Position numbers and translations under genes: made by a program | Part shown: piece after piece, positions 61,805-64,000 of the stretch | How positions within the stretch are numbered: position 1 is the stretch's first letter | How the letters are laid out: each line of letters starts with the position of its first letter | Notes under the pieces: generated by a model | Told to the model about the DNA's origin: nothing | Databases searched by the model: none | Seen by the model: only the letters and a program-made list of their open reading frames with translations | NCBI RefSeq assembly: GCF_000023585.1 | Contig: NC_012914.1 | Span: 458,001-522,000 of the forward strand | Direction: 5' to 3' | Length of the DNA: 64,000 nucleotides | DNA from: Paenibacillus sp. JDR-2 | Lineage (GTDB): Bacteria > Bacillota > Bacilli > Paenibacillales > Paenibacillaceae

Positions 61805-63205
61805 ATGAGCTTGAAGACTTCATGGCGGGAGCAATGGACGGGGAACGTAAGAATGAATGTACTGGCAGGCATTACGGCAACGCTTGCGCTTGTACCGGAT
61901 TCTCTTGCTTTCTCGTTTATGGCGGGAGTTCCGCCGGTCGTAGGCATTTATGCTTCGATTTGTATTTTGCTTGTTATTACGTTTCTAGGCGGCAGACCGG
62001 GCATGATCTCGGCTGCAGCCGGCTCGATGGCCGTTCTGATGCTGACGCTGGTGAAGGAGCACGGCATCGAGTATTTGTTCGCGGCAACCGTATTGACGGG
62101 TATCATTCAATTCCTGATGGGCGTGTTTAAGCTGGGCAAGCTGATGCGATTTGTCCCTTCGGGCGTGCTGACAGGGTTCATCAATGCGCTGGCGATTATG
62201 ATTTTCCTGTCGCAGCTGCGGTATTTCAAAGGCGAATCCTGGGTCATGTACGTGCTTGTTGCCGTAACGCTTGGCATTATCTATCTTGTTCCTCGCTTCT
62301 TTAAGGCGATTCCATCGCCGCTGATTGCGGTTGTGGTGCTGACGCTTGCCGTATGGGCGTTTGGCATGGGGGATGTTACGCGAATTGGCGATATTGCACG
62401 GATTGATGCTTCGCTGCCGTCGTTCCTTTTCCCGGATATACCGTTCAGCCTGGATACGCTCTGGATTATTCTCCCGTACTCCCTGTCGCTGGCGGTAGTA
62501 GGTTATACGGAGACGATGCTCACGCATAACCTGCTGGATGAGATGACGGGCGAGAAGACGGATAAGAACCGGGAGATGAAAGGGCAGGGCCTTGCCAATA
62601 TCGTTGCCGGATTTTTCGGCGGGATGGCGGGCTGCGCTTTGGTTGCGGAATCGGTACTTAATGTGAAAATGGGCGGGAAAAACCGCTTGTCTACTCTCGT
62701 CGCGGCTTTGTTCCTCCTGCTGCTCGTCGTATTGCTCGGCGACCTGCTGTCGCTTGTGCCGATGGCTGCGCTGGTGGGCATTATGCTGATGGTATGTATT
62801 GCGATCTTCGACTGGAGCTCCGTGTTCCGCATGAACCGTCTGCCGCTGGGCGAGACTGTCGTTATGCTGGTGACGGTGGGCGCCGTACTTTTGACGCATG
62901 ACCTTGCGATAGGTGTTGTTGCCGGCGTGTTCGTAAGCTTTATCGGATTCGCTGTAAAAGCCTCCAAGGTTCACATTCACGACGAATGGAACGGATCAAC
63001 GCGGACGTACCGCGTGCACGGTCAGCTGTTCTTCGCCTCCGCCTCCGAGCTGGAGGAGCGAATCGAGCATGACTGCGAAGCGGAAGAGGTCCGCATCGAC
63101 CTCTCCGGCACAAAAGTATGGGATCACACGGCGAACCTCGCCGTTCGCAAGACGGTCGACCGTTTGCAAAAAAACGGCAAGCAAGTAACGGTTGTAGGCG
63201 TTTAA
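61805..63205 (+). CDS. SulP/SLC26-family anion transporter with STAS domain
   Basis: A 466-residue transporter. About 12 to 14 helices begin with VRMNVLAGITATLALVPDSL then AFSFMAGVPPVVGIYAS, the SulP signature. EMKGQGLANIVAGFFGGMAG is the conserved later block. A C-terminal cytoplasmic STAS domain covers about residues 385-466 (RTYRVHGQLFFASASELEER, VRIDLSGTKVWDHTA). SulP members carry sulfate, bicarbonate or other anions, and no neighbour indicates which. GAGGTGA precedes the ATG. Confidence 0.88.
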   Translation: MSLKTSWREQWTGNVRMNVLAGITATLALVPDSLAFSFMAGVPPVVGIYASICILLVITFLGGRPGMISAAAGSMAVLMLTLVKEHGIEYLFAATVLTGIIQFLMGVFKLGKLMRFVPSGVLTGFINALAIMIFLSQLRYFKGESWVMYVLVAVTLGIIYLVPRFFKAIPSPLIAVVVLTLAVWAFGMGDVTRIGDIARIDASLPSFLFPDIPFSLDTLWIILPYSLSLAVVGYTETMLTHNLLDEMTGEKTDKNREMKGQGLANIVAGFFGGMAGCALVAESVLNVKMGGKNRLSTLVAALFLLLLVVLLGDLLSLVPMAALVGIMLMVCIAIFDWSSVFRMNRLPLGETVVMLVTVGAVLLTHDLAIGVVAGVFVSFIGFAVKASKVHIHDEWNGSTRTYRVHGQLFFASASELEERIEHDCEAEEVRIDLSGTKVWDHTANLAVRKTVDRLQKNGKQVTVVGV

Positions 63206-63217
63206 AATGGTTTGGAG

Positions 63218-63242
63218 AGTCGCCCTTTGGGGCGGCTTTTTT
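63218..63242 (+). terminator. Terminator of the SulP gene
   Basis: AGTCGCCC pairs with GGGCGGCT (one wobble), followed by six T. Confidence 0.88.
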
Positions 63243-63640
63243 GTTGGGCTCGTTGTGCCCTCGTTGTGCCTTGCTCGCGCGTTCATCGTACCTTCGTTGT
63301 GCTCTCGTTATTCCCTCGTGGTACCTTCTGCGTTGTGCCTCGCTCGAGCGTTCATCTTATCTTTGTTTTGTCGTTATTGTTCGCTCGGTGCACGTTGGTC
63401 GCACCTTCGTCATGTCTTCCTCTGCGTTCCTTACTCGCACGTTGGATTTCTTCCAATAAAAACAGACCCAAAGTGTGGTTTCCGGCAGCTACGTTGGATT
63501 CTATCCACTAGAAGAGCTAGGAATGGGCTGAAATTGCCGAGATAGGCCGATTTTACTGTAGCCAATCGAATGTAACCCGAGCGATAGCCCGATAACATCC
63601 CATTTTGTAGGATGAACTCCAATGTAGCTCGCAAGCTAAG
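63243..63640 (+). repeat. Non-coding stretch with degenerate repeats
   Basis: From 63246 to about 63440 the sequence is pyrimidine/GT-rich with variants of CTCGTTGTGCC. Two longer copies start near 63266 and 63336, 70 bases apart (TTGCTCGCGCGTTCATCGTA against TCGCTCGAGCGTTCATCTTA). From 63440 a different motif, CGTTGGATT then CTTCCA or CTATCCA, occurs at 63440 and 63492 and can form small TGGAT/ATCCA hairpins. Several overlapping ORFs here are low-complexity and not credible genes. Confidence 0.6.
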
Positions 63641-64000
63641 TTAAGCTTCTGTTTCATCAACGGGCAGCAGGCGGTCGAGCGGTTGATAATTTGGCAGCCA
63701 TGCCGGAGGCACATACTCTTGGGTCGGTGCGTAAACGGACTTGAGCAGCCGGGTAACGAAGTGTGCCTGCTTCTCAATAAGAATTTCCTTGATCTCCGAA
63801 GGCTTGACGGGGACTGCGTAATCGGTTCTGCGGCCAAAATCAGCAAGGGTTACAAACATCGCCGGACTCTTCCGGTAGTTACAGCTCTTTGGAAAACGGG
63901 GCGAGCTGCCCGAGTCGTATTTGGACAACCGGACAGACTCCTTGTGCTCTAGGAGCAGTTCGCTTGCTTCGAATTCGAGCACGGCAAATGCCTCGTCAGG
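63641..64000 (-). CDS. C-terminal part of an unrecognised protein (runs off the window)
   Basis: The minus-strand frame is open to the window end and closes with TAA at 63643-63641, giving 119 visible residues. The GTG at 63982 is only an internal codon, as the frame continues upstream. Content is soluble and mixed: EASELLLEHKESVRLSKYDS, FVTLADFGRRTDYAVPVKPS, EIKEILIEKQAHFVTRLLKS, ending PLDRLLPVDETEA. No membrane helix and no motif I recognise. Confidence 0.55.
   Translation of the reverse strand, partial: PDEAFAVLEFEASELLLEHKESVRLSKYDSGSSPRFPKSCNYRKSPAMFVTLADFGRRTDYAVPVKPSEIKEILIEKQAHFVTRLLKSVYAPTQEYVPPAWLPNYQPLDRLLPVDETEA

Noticed and set aside
61985..62980. 331-codon ORF opposite the SulP gene
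   Set aside because: His/Arg/Gln-rich antisense translation without start signals.

Overview
The window reads as chromosomal DNA of a Paenibacillus-like member of the Bacillales. Pointers are the YesM/YesN-type two-component pairs beside lipoprotein sugar-binding proteins, an SLH-domain surface protein, a YtxJ-type bacilliredoxin, copper-amine-oxidase-like stalk domains, strong AGGAGG ribosome sites with ATG/GTG/TTG starts, and a moderately GC-rich backbone. I see no rRNA, tRNA, CRISPR, prophage, transposase or integrase.

Layout. 1-5.3 kb: end of a YesN-type regulator, a sugar-binding lipoprotein and a GH36 alpha-galactosidase-like enzyme. 5.4-7.7 kb: a DUF559/Vsr-like nuclease gene with a C-terminal winged helix, bracketed by two arrays of palindromic repeats in opposite orientation. 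The repeat family recurs without a gene at 56.6-57.6 kb. 7.9-12.2 kb: bacilliredoxin, then a potABCD polyamine importer. 12.7-14.8 kb: SLH protein with a long leader. 15.0-34.1 kb: a large exopolysaccharide operon. It runs from chain-length regulator and BY-kinase through a probable EAR antitermination RNA, galU, the initiating sugar transferase, GDP-fucose genes, glycosyltransferases, Wzy, ManC, Wzx, an ATP-grasp ligase and UDP-glucose dehydrogenase to two envelope proteins sharing a two-cysteine domain, then a strong terminator. The stretch from about 21.7 to 29.6 kb is much more AT-rich than its surroundings, as expected of a swapped serotype-like core.

34.1-41.6 kb: a 43-residue small protein, a VanZ-like protein, nicotinate phosphoribosyltransferase, a divergent AraC regulator/MATE exporter pair, an IF-3 paralogue away from any rpmI-rplT, and an ABC exporter behind a promoter overlapped by a perfect 7-1-7 Fur box. 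41.7-46.8 kb: five membrane-protein genes (UbiA-family polyprenyl-phosphate phosphoribosyltransferase, EamA-type flippase, PAP2-like phosphatase, two tandem polytopic proteins of GT-C type), resembling part of the mycobacterial decaprenyl-phosphoryl-pentose route. 46.9-54.7 kb: YesM/YesN, lipoprotein binding protein, two permeases and a GH43 enzyme, a complete oligosaccharide sensing, uptake and cleavage unit. 54.9-64 kb: DUF985 cupin, MFS transporter, repeat cluster, LysM-tailed 5'-nucleotidase, deoR-deoC, a SulP transporter and the end of an unrecognised gene.

The strongest candidate for an undescribed system is the nuclease gene inside inverted palindromic arrays; the second is the polyprenyl-phospho-pentose module. 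Functions come from reading protein motifs by eye. No database search was run, and promoters, operators and RNA elements are pattern-based predictions.
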